The notes: generated from the sequence alone by a model not told the origin. A stretch of DNA of 12,275 nt from a bacterium (GCA_021767885.1 JAASSM010000012.1:1-12275), one strand, 5' to 3'; positions 1 to 6,620 are shown, counted from the first letter of the stretch. Numbers and translations: made by a program.

Positions 1-1
1 C

Positions 2-994
2 CTGGCCGACGGGACGCTGGTCCTCGAGCGGGTGATCGGTGTCGCCCAGGTGGCCAGCACCCTGCAGCACGACCGCGCCGGCTATCCGGACTTCAACGCT
101 CCGGACGCTCCCTATACCGATCCCTTCGTGCCCAACGTACCCACCCTGGCGACCATGACCCGCGGCGCGCTCAACGTGCTGGGGCAGGATCCCGATGGCT
201 TCGTGGTCATGATCGAGGGCGGGGCGGTGGATTGGTCCGGCCATGGCCGGGCCATGGAGCGCCTCATCGAGGAGCAGGACGACTTCAACGCCGCCGTCGA
301 CGCGGCCATCGCCTGGGTCGAGGCGCACAGCAGCTGGGACGAGACCCTGATCATGGTCACCGGCGACCACGAGACCGGCGGCCTGTTCGGGCCCGGCGTC
401 GACCCCGGGGACCAGAGCACCTGGTTCGCCCCCGTGGTGGACAACGGCCCCGGCAACGTGCCGGGCTTCTACTACTACTCCGCCCCGGGTCAGGACTGGC
501 AGAACCCCTCCGGCTCGGCCGGCCACACCAACCTGCTGGTGCCCTTCTTCGTGCGGGGCGCCGGCGCGGACCTGCTGCTCGGGCACGCCGACGAGGTCGA
601 TCCGGTGGTGGGTGGCTACATCGACAACACCGAGGTCGCCCTGACCTGCTTCGACCTGCTGTCCGGCACCGTGCCGGTGGAGAACCCCGAGCTGCCCGGC
701 GACGAGGTTCCCGTCCTCGCACGGAACCTGGAGCAGAACTTCCCCAACCCGTTCAACCCCCAGACCACCATCGCCTTCGATCTGCCCCGCGGCGAGGCCG
801 TGCGGCTGGAGATCGTCGACGTGCGGGGGCACCACGTGCGCACGCTGGTGGACGGTCCCCGTGCCGCCGGCCACCACGCCGTGGTCTGGGACGGCACCGA
901 CGGCTCCGGCCGCCGCGTGGCCAGCGGAACCTACGTCTACCGCCTGATCACCGAGAGCCTGGTCCAGAGCAAGACCATGGCCCTGGTGAAATAG
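2..994 (+). CDS. Secreted alkaline phosphatase (PhoA superfamily), 3' part, with C-terminal FlgD-like/T9SS-type sorting domain
   Basis: The frame is open from base 2 and ends at TAG 992-994, so 330 residues are visible. The N-terminus, including the signal peptide and the nucleophilic Ser, lies upstream of the window. Alkaline phosphatase family enzymes hydrolyse phosphomonoesters outside the cytoplasmic membrane using two Zn and one Mg. Counting from the codon at base 2, the metal ligands seen are Glu72 (IEGG), Asp77 and His81 (VDWSGH), Asp122-His123 (GDHETGG) and His175 (SAGHTN). These match E322, D327, H331, D369, H370 and H412 of the E. coli enzyme, so the visible half looks active. Residues about 240-330 form a separate beta domain that opens with NFPNPFNPQTTI and closes with WDGTDGSGR, SGTYVYRL and MALVK. 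This is the FlgD-like/Por-type C-terminal domain seen on exported proteins of FCB-type bacteria. The export route is inferred. Confidence 0.93.
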   Translation: MADGTLVLERVIGVAQVASTLQHDRAGYPDFNAPDAPYTDPFVPNVPTLATMTRGALNVLGQDPDGFVVMIEGGAVDWSGHGRAMERLIEEQDDFNAAVDAAIAWVEAHSSWDETLIMVTGDHETGGLFGPGVDPGDQSTWFAPVVDNGPGNVPGFYYYSAPGQDWQNPSGSAGHTNLLVPFFVRGAGADLLLGHADEVDPVVGGYIDNTEVALTCFDLLSGTVPVENPELPGDEVPVLARNLEQNFPNPFNPQTTIAFDLPRGEAVRLEIVDVRGHHVRTLVDGPRAAGHHAVVWDGTDGSGRRVASGTYVYRLITESLVQSKTMALVK

Positions 995-1015
995 TCCTCA
1001 CCCCTGCGGGAAGAT

Positions 1016-1045
1016 GCGGGGTCCCGGCCATGGCCGGGGCCCCGC
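1016..1045 (+). terminator. GC-rich hairpin after the phosphatase gene
   Basis: Arms 1016-1029 and 1032-1045 are complementary over 14 bp with one G-T wobble, around a central ggccatggcc palindrome. It sits 21 bp after the phosphatase stop codon and before the RBS of the next gene. There is no T-tract after it, so it may be a weak or factor-assisted terminator or an mRNA-stabilising stem. The inverted repeat is directly visible; the function is inferred. Confidence 0.4.
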
Positions 1046-1067
1046 CCGACCCCACGCCGCCACGTCC

Positions 1068-1073
1068 GGAGGT
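1068..1073 (+). promoter_or_regulatory. Ribosome binding site of the GH13 lipoprotein gene
   Basis: GGAGGT lies 8 nt before ATG 1082. It supports that start, which also gives a clean lipoprotein signal peptide. Confidence 0.8.
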
Positions 1074-1081
1074 CCCGCCAC

Positions 1082-2443
1082 ATGGCTCGTCGACCGCTTG
1101 CGATCTTCTCCGTCATGGCGTTGCTCGGAGGGCTTGCCGTGCTCGTGGGGTGCGCCGAGAGTCCGGGTCCCCCGGACCACGCCGGCGACGGGTCCCTCGC
1201 CGGCCAGGTGCTCTACCAGATCAACGTCGCCGAGTTCAGCGCCGAGGGCACCCTCGATGGCGCCGTCGCCCATCTCGACCGGCTCCGTGAGCTGGGGATC
1301 ATGGTCCTGGTCCTCAATCCCATCCACCCTGCAGGCGGCCTGCCCGGCGACACCACCGCCGCCCATCCCTATGCCGTCCGCGACCACCTGGCGGTGGCGC
1401 CCGAGCTCGGCGACGTCGCGGCGTTCGAGCGGTTCTGCACCGCCGCCCGGGCCCGCGGCCAGCGGGTGGTGCTCGACATGGTGCTCAACCACGGCTCGCT
1501 CGATCACGTGGAGATCCTGCGGCATCCCCGGTACTTCCGGCGGGACGCCAGCGGGCAGCCGGTCCGCGAGGTGGCCGCCTGGCCCACGGTGGCCGACTTC
1601 GATCACGACGACGCCGGCGCCCGGGCCTATCTCGAGCGGGTCCTGCGCACGTGGGCGCAGCGCGGCGCCGGGGGATTCCGGTGCCTGCATGCCGACCTGG
1701 TACCGGCGGAGTTCTGGGGTCCGGCGCTGGCCGCCGCGCGCCGCGCACGGCCCGACCTGCTCATGCTGGCCGACTCGCGTGATCCGGGGCACCTGGCCGC
1801 GGGGTTCGACGCCGTCCTGCGCCCCCAGTATCTCGAGGTCTGCGGCTTCGCCCTCATCGACGACTTCGCCCAGCACGGTCTGCAGGAAGACCTCTGGCTG
1901 GTGACCACCGACACCGCCTCGGTGGCCCCCGGGGCCGGGATCCACTTCCTCGAGGACCGCTTCGGCGAGCGCGCCGCCCGGTCCTTCCCCTGGCCCCAGG
2001 GCATCGGGTACGTGGCGGCGATGCTCACGCTACCGGGGCATCCCCAGCTCTACAACGGGCAGGAGTGGGGCGCGGTCCAGCCGCCGCGGCTGCATCGGCC
2101 AGTCCCGCTGGACCGCACCGCGCGCGACCCGCGCTGGGAGGCCCTCTACCGCGACCTCCTGCGGCTGCGGCAGGAGAGCGACGCCGTGCGACGGGGACGG
2201 GCGCAGCGCGTTCCGTGCGACGAGCCGGGGGTCCTGGTCTACACCCGCGAGACGGCCCGGGAGACGGTGCTGGTGGCGGTGAACCTGTCGGAGTTCCAGC
2301 CCACCCTGACGCTGCCGACGTCACTGACCCGGACGCGGTGGCAGGCGTGGGCCTCCGGGGGCTTCGCGCCGGCGGCGCAGGCGCTTCCGGCCGAGCTGGT
2401 CCTGGCCCCGCGGAGCTGGCGGGCCTGGCGATGGCAGCGTTGA
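1082..2443 (+). CDS. Lipoprotein with GH13 alpha-amylase-type barrel, catalytic residues replaced (probable pseudoenzyme)
   Basis: The protein has 453 residues. Its N-terminus has two Arg, a hydrophobic stretch and a lipobox LVGC with Cys24, so it is predicted to be a lipid-anchored envelope protein. Residues about 38-345 follow the GH13 (beta/alpha)8 scaffold in order: VLYQINVAEF, NPIHP, HPYAVRDH, region I DMVLNH (Asp132, Asn136, His137), region II GFRCLHADLVP (199-208), the region III strand LLMLAD (226-231), region IV FLEDRF (289-294) and LYNGQEWG. Residues about 370-453 look like the usual C-terminal beta domain. GH13 enzymes use a region II Asp nucleophile, a region III Glu acid/base and a region IV Asp. 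Here those positions hold Leu202, Asp231 and Phe294, and the region IV His is Arg293. The fold is confident but amylase activity is unlikely. Substrate binding, for example to an alpha-glucan, is my inference. It ends 43 bp from the convergent hydrolase gene. Confidence 0.88.
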   Translation: MARRPLAIFSVMALLGGLAVLVGCAESPGPPDHAGDGSLAGQVLYQINVAEFSAEGTLDGAVAHLDRLRELGIMVLVLNPIHPAGGLPGDTTAAHPYAVRDHLAVAPELGDVAAFERFCTAARARGQRVVLDMVLNHGSLDHVEILRHPRYFRRDASGQPVREVAAWPTVADFDHDDAGARAYLERVLRTWAQRGAGGFRCLHADLVPAEFWGPALAAARRARPDLLMLADSRDPGHLAAGFDAVLRPQYLEVCGFALIDDFAQHGLQEDLWLVTTDTASVAPGAGIHFLEDRFGERAARSFPWPQGIGYVAAMLTLPGHPQLYNGQEWGAVQPPRLHRPVPLDRTARDPRWEALYRDLLRLRQESDAVRRGRAQRVPCDEPGVLVYTRETARETVLVAVNLSEFQPTLTLPTSLTRTRWQAWASGGFAPAAQALPAELVLAPRSWRAWRWQR

Positions 2444-2457
2444 CGGGGGGCGGGGAC

Positions 2458-2476
2458 GCGGCGGGCGCGCCGCCGC
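2458..2476. terminator. Symmetric GC hairpin between convergent genes
   Basis: Arms 2458-2464 (gcggcgg) and 2470-2476 (ccgccgc) flank a 5-nt loop in the 43-bp gap between converging genes. Its dyad symmetry could serve both strands. No T-tract follows on either strand, so this call is tentative. Confidence 0.3.
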
Positions 2477-2486
2477 CACGCGCGGT

Positions 2487-3665
2487 TCAGCGGAGCTGCA
2501 GGAATCGGTCGGCGAGGACCGCCCGCCCGGCCTGGACGCGCAGGAGGTAGGTCCCGGCCGGAGCCTGCCGTCCTGCGGACTGGCGGCCGTCCCAGCGCAG
2601 GTGGTGCTCGCCGGGGCCCCACGCGCCCGCCGAGAGCCGGACCACGTGACGGCCGCGCACGTCGTAGATGTCCGCCGTCACCGTGGCCGCGGCCGGGAGC
2701 ACGAGGCGCCACCGGACCGGGCCAGAGGCGGGGGCCGGCCCCGTCCGCCGCAGATGAGCGGCGGGCGCCAGGGTCGCCACGCCGGTGGGCGTCCCCACGA
2801 GCTCGGTCGCCAGGCCGGGTGCGGCGAGGTCGGCGAGGGTCTGCGAGCGGGCGGCCTCGTCGGCGAGCCGGTGCCAGGCGAGCCACCCGGTCACCAGGCG
2901 CCGCGTCAGCGTCTGCTGGCTGACCAGCGGCAGCGTGGGTGGACAGCCGGATTCGCCCCCGAGGCAGGCCGGCGACGGCCCGGCGAAGCCGCAGTGCCCG
3001 CCGCCGAGCACCGTGGCCAGCGCGCGGACGGGCGAGTCCAGGGCCGCGAAGAGGGGGTGCTGATGATCCTCGGGCGGCGTCAGGCAGTCCAGTTCCCCGG
3101 CCAGGACGAGGGTGGGCGCGGTCACCTCCGGCGCCCGGCGGATCATGGACGGCCGGGAGCGCTCCTGGGGGGCCAGCAGCGCCAGGACACCGGCGTGGGG
3201 ATCGTCCGCGGCGGCCACCACGGCGGCGCCGCCGCCGAGGCTGTGGCCGATCAGGGCGTGGGGCCCGGGATCGCGGGCCGGCAGGCCGGCGGGCAGGTCG
3301 GGATGACCGTCGCGCAGGGCGGAGGCGAGGAGGGTCATGTCGGCCGCCAGGGCTGCCTGGTCCGGGGGCAGCCCCATCTCCGTGGTGGGCAGCGCCACCA
3401 GCCAGCCAGCCCCGGCGAGAGTGTCGGCCAGGGCAGTGTAATGCTCCCAGCCGGTGAGCGTGGCATGCCCGATCACCGCGATGGGGCAGGGCGTGGTCGC
3501 GGCCGGGTCGGCGACGAGCACCGCGGTGACCTCACGCTGGGGTCGCTGCGGATCCTCCAGCGTCACCGGCCAGTGGTGCGGCTCGGCCAGGGCCACCGTG
3601 CCGAGGATCACGGGGAGCAGCAGGCCCGTCAGGCGGGCGGCGCGATGGCGGTATCGCTCGATCAT
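2487..3665 (-). CDS. Secreted alpha/beta hydrolase (chlorophyllase/dienelactone-hydrolase-like) with C-terminal FlgD-like Ig domain
   Basis: The protein has 392 residues. Residues 1-28 look like a Sec signal peptide: a basic start, hydrophobic residues 12-26, and likely cleavage after VALA. Residues about 40-270 form an alpha/beta hydrolase with an oxyanion-region VIGHATLTG (64-72), the nucleophile elbow GHSLGG with Ser142, acid Asp193 in AGELDC, and His224 in GGGHCGF. The triad is therefore complete and hydrolysis of an ester or similar bond is expected. The domain resembles chlorophyllase, dienelactone or PET-hydrolase-type sequences, but the substrate cannot be told. Residues about 315-392 form a FlgD-like Ig domain with YDVRGRHV, LRWDG and PAGTYLLRV, lacking the NPFNP-type opening seen on the phosphatase. 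The start at 3665 has no strong Shine-Dalgarno but gives a proper signal peptide. It lies 58 bp downstream of the membrane-protein gene and may be cotranscribed with it. Confidence 0.88.
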   Translation of the reverse strand: MIERYRHRAARLTGLLLPVILGTVALAEPHHWPVTLEDPQRPQREVTAVLVADPAATTPCPIAVIGHATLTGWEHYTALADTLAGAGWLVALPTTEMGLPPDQAALAADMTLLASALRDGHPDLPAGLPARDPGPHALIGHSLGGGAAVVAAADDPHAGVLALLAPQERSRPSMIRRAPEVTAPTLVLAGELDCLTPPEDHQHPLFAALDSPVRALATVLGGGHCGFAGPSPACLGGESGCPPTLPLVSQQTLTRRLVTGWLAWHRLADEAARSQTLADLAAPGLATELVGTPTGVATLAPAAHLRRTGPAPASGPVRWRLVLPAAATVTADIYDVRGRHVVRLSAGAWGPGEHHLRWDGRQSAGRQAPAGTYLLRVQAGRAVLADRFLQLR

Positions 3666-3723
3666 GCGTTCCCGGCGCGGGGGCGAGGCGCCGGTCCCAT
3701 GATACCGGAGATGGCCCGTCTTG

Positions 3724-4368
3724 TCAGCGGGTCGGCGGGACGACGCCCCGGTCCTGGTCTTTGGTGTCGAAGTCCTCGAGGTCGGCGCTGACGTCGAGCA
3801 GGCGCCGCCTGGCCCACTCGGTCTCCCGCTTGCGGAGCCCGCGGGCCAGCAGGGCGAGGGCGACGGCCAGGAGCAGACTGGTGGAGAGATCCAGCCAGGG
3901 CAATGCTGCCCTCGGGACCAGGTGCATCTCCCGCAGCACCACCTTGAGCAGCAGCATCACCGCGGCCGCGAGCAGGACCTGACGCCGGAACGGCGCCACC
4001 TGACGACGCGCGACCACCGCCAGCAGGACCAGCAGCAGGGCCTTGGGGATCACCAGCTGCAGGTAGATCCAGGCACCCGGTCCGGAGCCGAGCAACCCGG
4101 CCACCAGACCGGCCAGCTGGGCGAGGAAGGCGGCGCCGGTGACGACCGCCAGCGTGGTCAGCCAGGGGCGCAGGCCGGAGAGGATCAGCCCGGCGCCGCA
4201 GAGGGCGAGGGCGATTCCCCAGGCCAGCCAGCCGGCGTCGCCGGCACCCGGCACGCGGGCGATCACCGGCGCGGCCCCGGTGGCCACGGCACCGGCGAGC
4301 AGCACCGAGCTCGGCCGCAGGCCCACGCGGATCGCTCCCCAGGCGTGATCGTGGTCGTCGATGGCCAT
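3724..4368 (-). CDS. Hypothetical multi-pass membrane protein (about six TM helices)
   Basis: The protein has 214 residues and I do not recognise a family. Hydrophobic segments at about 19-39, 46-66, 69-94, 99-120, 129-147 and 158-177 predict six transmembrane helices. A charged, probably cytoplasmic tail follows, with RGLRKRETEWARRR and then acidic DLEDFDTKDQD. The open frame extends up to 4602, but that extension would cross the divergent kinase gene and is not membrane-like. I chose ATG 4366-4368 because it has GGAG about 8 nt upstream and leaves an 85-bp divergent promoter gap. There is no obvious catalytic or ion-binding motif. The only polar residues within helices that stand out are Lys109 in VIPKALL and Lys142 in LLKVVL. 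The role is unknown. Confidence 0.75.
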   Translation of the reverse strand: MAIDDHDHAWGAIRVGLRPSSVLLAGAVATGAAPVIARVPGAGDAGWLAWGIALALCGAGLILSGLRPWLTTLAVVTGAAFLAQLAGLVAGLLGSGPGAWIYLQLVIPKALLLVLLAVVARRQVAPFRRQVLLAAAVMLLLKVVLREMHLVPRAALPWLDLSTSLLLAVALALLARGLRKRETEWARRRLLDVSADLEDFDTKDQDRGVVPPTR

Positions 4369-4453
4369 GCGGGGATCTCCGGGGTCAGCCCGCCACCCGC
4401 ACGGAGAGCGTCCGTTGTGGACGCGCCGCCCGGGGCGAGCTAAGTTTCCGCCC
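4369..4453. promoter_or_regulatory. Divergent intergenic region; possible leaderless promoter for the kinase gene
   Basis: This 85-bp gap separates the start codons of the minus-strand membrane protein and the plus-strand P-loop protein, so promoters in both directions should lie here. On the plus strand TAAGTT (4441-4446) ends 7 nt before ATG 4454 and no Shine-Dalgarno is visible. That spacing fits a -10 element driving a leaderless mRNA. TTGTGG at 4415-4420 is a poor -35 at a long distance (20 nt). Confidence 0.35.
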
Positions 4454-5005
4454 ATGAAGATCGCGTTCATGGGCACCCACGGGGGGGGCAAGACCACCCT
4501 CTGCTTCGAGCTGGCCGCGGCGCTCAAGCGCCTGGACCTGAGCGTGGACCTGGTCAAGGAGGTGGCGCGGCGCTGCCCGCTGCCCATCAACCAGGAGACC
4601 ACCCGGGATGCCCAGCTCTGGATCCTGCACTCGCAGATCGCCGCCGAGCTGGACCATGCGGCCCGCTACGAGGTGATCGTCTGCGATCGGGCGGTGCTTG
4701 ACAACTATGCGTATCTGGTCAACGCGGCGGGCCGGCATCCCCACCTCGAGGACCTCATCCGCGAGTGGTTGCGAAGCTACCACCTGCTGGTGAAGGTGCC
4801 GGTGATCGCCCCGCCCAGCTACGACGGGACGCGGGACGTCTCGATCACCTTCCAGCTGGCCATCGACGGGATCATCGAGGACCTGCTGGAGGAATACGGC
4901 GCGCCGTGCCTGCGGCTGCCCGCCGGCGACCGCTCCGGCTGGGTCTCCGCGGTCCTCGGGGCCCTGGATCTGCCCCCGCGGGCGCCCCAGCTGGACCTGT
5001 TCTGA
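4454..5005 (+). CDS. P-loop NTPase/kinase of the AAA_28 / NadR-like type, ending in a clamp-binding-like QLDLF
   Basis: The protein has 183 residues. It begins with a beta strand and Walker A, GTHGGGKTT (7-15, Lys13), then VKEVARR (34-40) and a VIVCDRAVLDNYAY strand (74-87) with the Asp78-Arg79 pair common in nucleoside- and metabolite-kinase folds. This arrangement matches the AAA_28 / NadR ribosylnicotinamide-kinase-like group, so ATP-dependent phosphorylation of a small metabolite is plausible. The substrate is not readable. Start ATG 4454 places the P-loop at the usual distance from the N-terminus; the upstream in-frame extension overlaps the divergent gene region and looks non-coding. 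The last five residues, after a Pro-rich PPRAP linker, are QLDLF, identical to the bacterial sliding-clamp-binding consensus QL[S/D]LF. Translation may be leaderless. Confidence 0.82.
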   Translation: MKIAFMGTHGGGKTTLCFELAAALKRLDLSVDLVKEVARRCPLPINQETTRDAQLWILHSQIAAELDHAARYEVIVCDRAVLDNYAYLVNAAGRHPHLEDLIREWLRSYHLLVKVPVIAPPSYDGTRDVSITFQLAIDGIIEDLLEEYGAPCLRLPAGDRSGWVSAVLGALDLPPRAPQLDLF

Positions 5006-5131
5006 GCCCGCTCGCGGCGGGGGAACGGCCGGTTCCGGGGCGATCTTGAAATCGGACTTGCAATGTGGGGTTTATGGCCTCATCTTGGGAGGAGACCCGG
5101 CCCGGACCTTGCTCCGGTCCGGGGGAACTTT

Positions 5132-5149
5132 CCCCCGCCCGGGGGTTTT
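5132..5149 (+). terminator. Short C5/G5 stem followed by TTTT (possible attenuator)
   Basis: CCCCC 5132-5136 pairs with GGGGG 5141-5145 across a GCCC loop and is followed directly by TTTT 5146-5149. It lies upstream of the EEP gene with an 8-bp hairpin just before it. It could be an intrinsic terminator or attenuator, but the T-tract is short. Confidence 0.35.
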
Positions 5150-5233
5150 GCAAGGAGATGGACGCCGCTGCAGGCGGCGATCCCGACCATGACCTGGCGC
5201 GGCCGCCGCGGCCGCCGACCATAGATCGCAGAC

Positions 5234-5237
5234 GGAG
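5234..5237 (+). promoter_or_regulatory. Ribosome binding site supporting a TTG start
   Basis: GGAG lies 6 nt before TTG 5244. It favours this start over ATG 5289, which would remove the strand preceding the conserved MTFNLL motif. Confidence 0.65.
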
Positions 5238-5243
5238 CACCCC

Positions 5244-6131
5244 TTGACGCTGATCCAGACTCCCCCCGTCGCCGACGGCCTCCGCGTCATGACGTTCAAC
5301 CTGCTGGCGGCCTCCAAGAAGCGCCGCCGCTTCCCCTGGGAGCAGCGCCTGCAGGGCATCGTCGACGTGTTCGAGCAGCAGCGCCCCGACGTGGTGGGCA
5401 CCCAGGAGGCCAACCTCTCACAGCTCAACGATCTCCGCGAGCGCCTGCCCGGGTACGACTACACCGGCGAGGCCAACCTGGGCCCCGGGAGGGCCGAGCA
5501 TCAGGACGCCTGGTACAACGCCATCTTCTACCGCCGCGACCGCATCCGCCGGCTGCCCACCCCGGGCGAGTCGTTCTGGCTGTCGCCGCGGCCGCTGGAG
5601 CCCGCCAGCCGCTTCGTGCTGGCCTCGCGGCCGCGACTGGCGGTGTGGTCGTTCTTCGAGCATCGCCCCACGGGGCGGCCCCTGCTCTTCGGCACCACGC
5701 ACCTGGAGGCCTTCCTGCCCGGTCATCGCCGCCATGGCGCCCGGCTGCTGCAGCAGTACATCCAGCGGAAGCTGGCCGAGATGGGCGAGGACATGCCGGT
5801 GTTCCTGACCGGGGACTTCAACGCGGCCGCCAGCGCCCGCGAGATCCGCACCCTGGCCGAGCAGACCGCCGATCGCGCCGGCCTGCACGATGCCTGGAGC
5901 ACCGGTGGCGGCCTCGAGGGCCGGGCCGGGGCCACCTTCCGGGGCCTGGGCATGCGGGACCGGCTGGGCAACCTGCTCTTCGGCCCGCGCCGCATCGACT
6001 ACGTGTTCTACCGGCCGCGGCTCGAGGTCCGCAGCGTCTCCCGGGTGGACTTCGCGCGCCTGGGCGAGCTCGGCGCCGTGCCGCCGTCGGATCATTTCCC
6101 CGTCCTGGCCGAGTTCCAGCTCGCCAGCTGA
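5244..6131 (+). CDS. Endonuclease/exonuclease/phosphatase (EEP) family hydrolase
   Basis: The protein has 295 residues with a TTG start. The EEP (DNase I-like) fold cleaves phosphodiester or phosphate-ester bonds with a divalent metal. The full motif series is present: VMTFNL with Asn19, GTQEA with Glu55 (metal ligand), NAIFYRRDR (92-100), TTHLEA with His153, LTGDFNAA with Asp191 and Asn193, RRIDYVFYR with Asp252, and SDHFPVLAEF with Asp283-His284. All catalytic positions are intact. No signal peptide is visible, so the protein is probably cytoplasmic. Single-domain EEP proteins range from nucleases to lipid and sugar phosphatases, so the substrate stays open. The start codon overlaps the stop of a small upstream reading frame as TTGA. 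A promoter for the following cupin lies just after its stop, so the two may be independent. Confidence 0.9.
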   Translation: MTLIQTPPVADGLRVMTFNLLAASKKRRRFPWEQRLQGIVDVFEQQRPDVVGTQEANLSQLNDLRERLPGYDYTGEANLGPGRAEHQDAWYNAIFYRRDRIRRLPTPGESFWLSPRPLEPASRFVLASRPRLAVWSFFEHRPTGRPLLFGTTHLEAFLPGHRRHGARLLQQYIQRKLAEMGEDMPVFLTGDFNAAASAREIRTLAEQTADRAGLHDAWSTGGGLEGRAGATFRGLGMRDRLGNLLFGPRRIDYVFYRPRLEVRSVSRVDFARLGELGAVPPSDHFPVLAEFQLAS

Positions 6132-6149
6132 CGCCTGCCGGTGGGGGGG

Positions 6150-6177
6150 TTGCATCGGCGCCCCCGTCGGTTAGAAT
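6150..6177 (+). promoter_or_regulatory. Candidate sigma-70-type promoter for the cupin gene
   Basis: TTGCAT (6150-6155), a 16-nt spacer and TAGAAT (6172-6177, 5 of 6 to TATAAT) lie 57 bp before the cupin ATG. An inverted repeat, 6189-6194/6201-6206 (gtggcc/ggccac), falls in the inferred 5' UTR. Confidence 0.5.
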
Positions 6178-6220
6178 GGCCTCAAGACGTGGCCGGCCGT
6201 GGCCACGATCACGCTGAACG

Positions 6221-6227
6221 AAGGAGG
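6221..6227 (+). promoter_or_regulatory. Ribosome binding site of the cupin gene
   Basis: AAGGAGG lies 6 nt before ATG 6234. It fixes the start there, and not at the in-frame GTG 6141, whose added sequence overlaps the promoter. Confidence 0.85.
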
Positions 6228-6233
6228 GCATCC

Positions 6234-6593
6234 ATGGAGACAACGCGGACCGAGCAGTTCGCAGGCTTGCTGCCCGAGGAGGTCCTCGCCCTTCCCAAGG
6301 TCGAGGTGCCCGTCGACGGCGTGACGGGATTCGCGCTGAGCGACGACGAGAAGCAGGTCGTCTTCTTCGTCTTCGAGGAAGGGGTCTCCTTCCCCGATCA
6401 TGCGCACTGCGCCCAGCGGGGCACGGTCCTGAGCGGGGAGATGGTGATGGAGCTCGACGGCCGGACCAATCTGTATCAGTCCGGCGACCACTACCACGTG
6501 CCCGAGAACACCCCGCACCGGACGGTTTTCACCAGGAAGACGGTGCTGGTGGACCTCTCCGACGATCCCGCCCGGTATCCCGTGCGCGCCTGA
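6234..6593 (+). CDS. Small single-domain cupin protein
   Basis: The protein has 119 residues, typical for a one-domain cupin. Motif 1 runs from Gly50 through His56-x-His58 to Gly68, with Gln61 at or next to the place where the classical motif has Glu. Motif 2 is Gly84-Asp85, Pro90 and His95 (GDHYHVPENTPH). A three-His metal site is therefore likely. The form HxHxxQxGxVLxGE followed by GDxYxxPxxxPH is a recognisable bacterial subgroup of unknown function in which the Gln is common. It has no signal peptide, so it is probably cytoplasmic and could bind or transform a small molecule. It has its own promoter, RBS and terminator, so it looks like a one-gene unit. Confidence 0.9.
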   Translation: METTRTEQFAGLLPEEVLALPKVEVPVDGVTGFALSDDEKQVVFFVFEEGVSFPDHAHCAQRGTVLSGEMVMELDGRTNLYQSGDHYHVPENTPHRTVFTRKTVLVDLSDDPARYPVRA

Positions 6594-6620
6594 TCCCGGC
6601 GCGCGACGTGGTTCTCCTCG

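Larger units (their letters stand above)
5006..5243 (+). promoter_or_regulatory. Hairpin-rich intergenic leader ahead of the EEP-family gene
   Basis: This 238-bp gap holds an AT-richer island at about 5045-5092, in strong contrast to its surroundings. It contains TTGAAA (5046-5051) and TTGCAA (5058-5063) as possible -35 boxes, with no convincing -10. Inverted repeats flank the island: 5007-5011/5017-5021, 5022-5026/5032-5036, 5101-5108/5116-5123 (8 bp, 7-nt loop), 5132-5136/5141-5145 followed by TTTT, 5163-5168/5174-5179 and 5200-5204/5210-5214. The first two could end kinase transcription. The rest would lie in the EEP mRNA leader. The repeats are observed; attenuation or another control role is inferred. 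Confidence 0.45.

Noticed and set aside
232..1290. A 352-codon plus-strand frame across the phosphatase end and the GH13 start
   Set aside because: It is Arg/Pro/Gly-rich and out of frame with two genes that have clear family motifs.
4369..4602. N-terminal extension of the membrane protein
   Set aside because: It would overlap the P-loop gene on the other strand, is not membrane-like, and ATG 4368 has an upstream GGAG.
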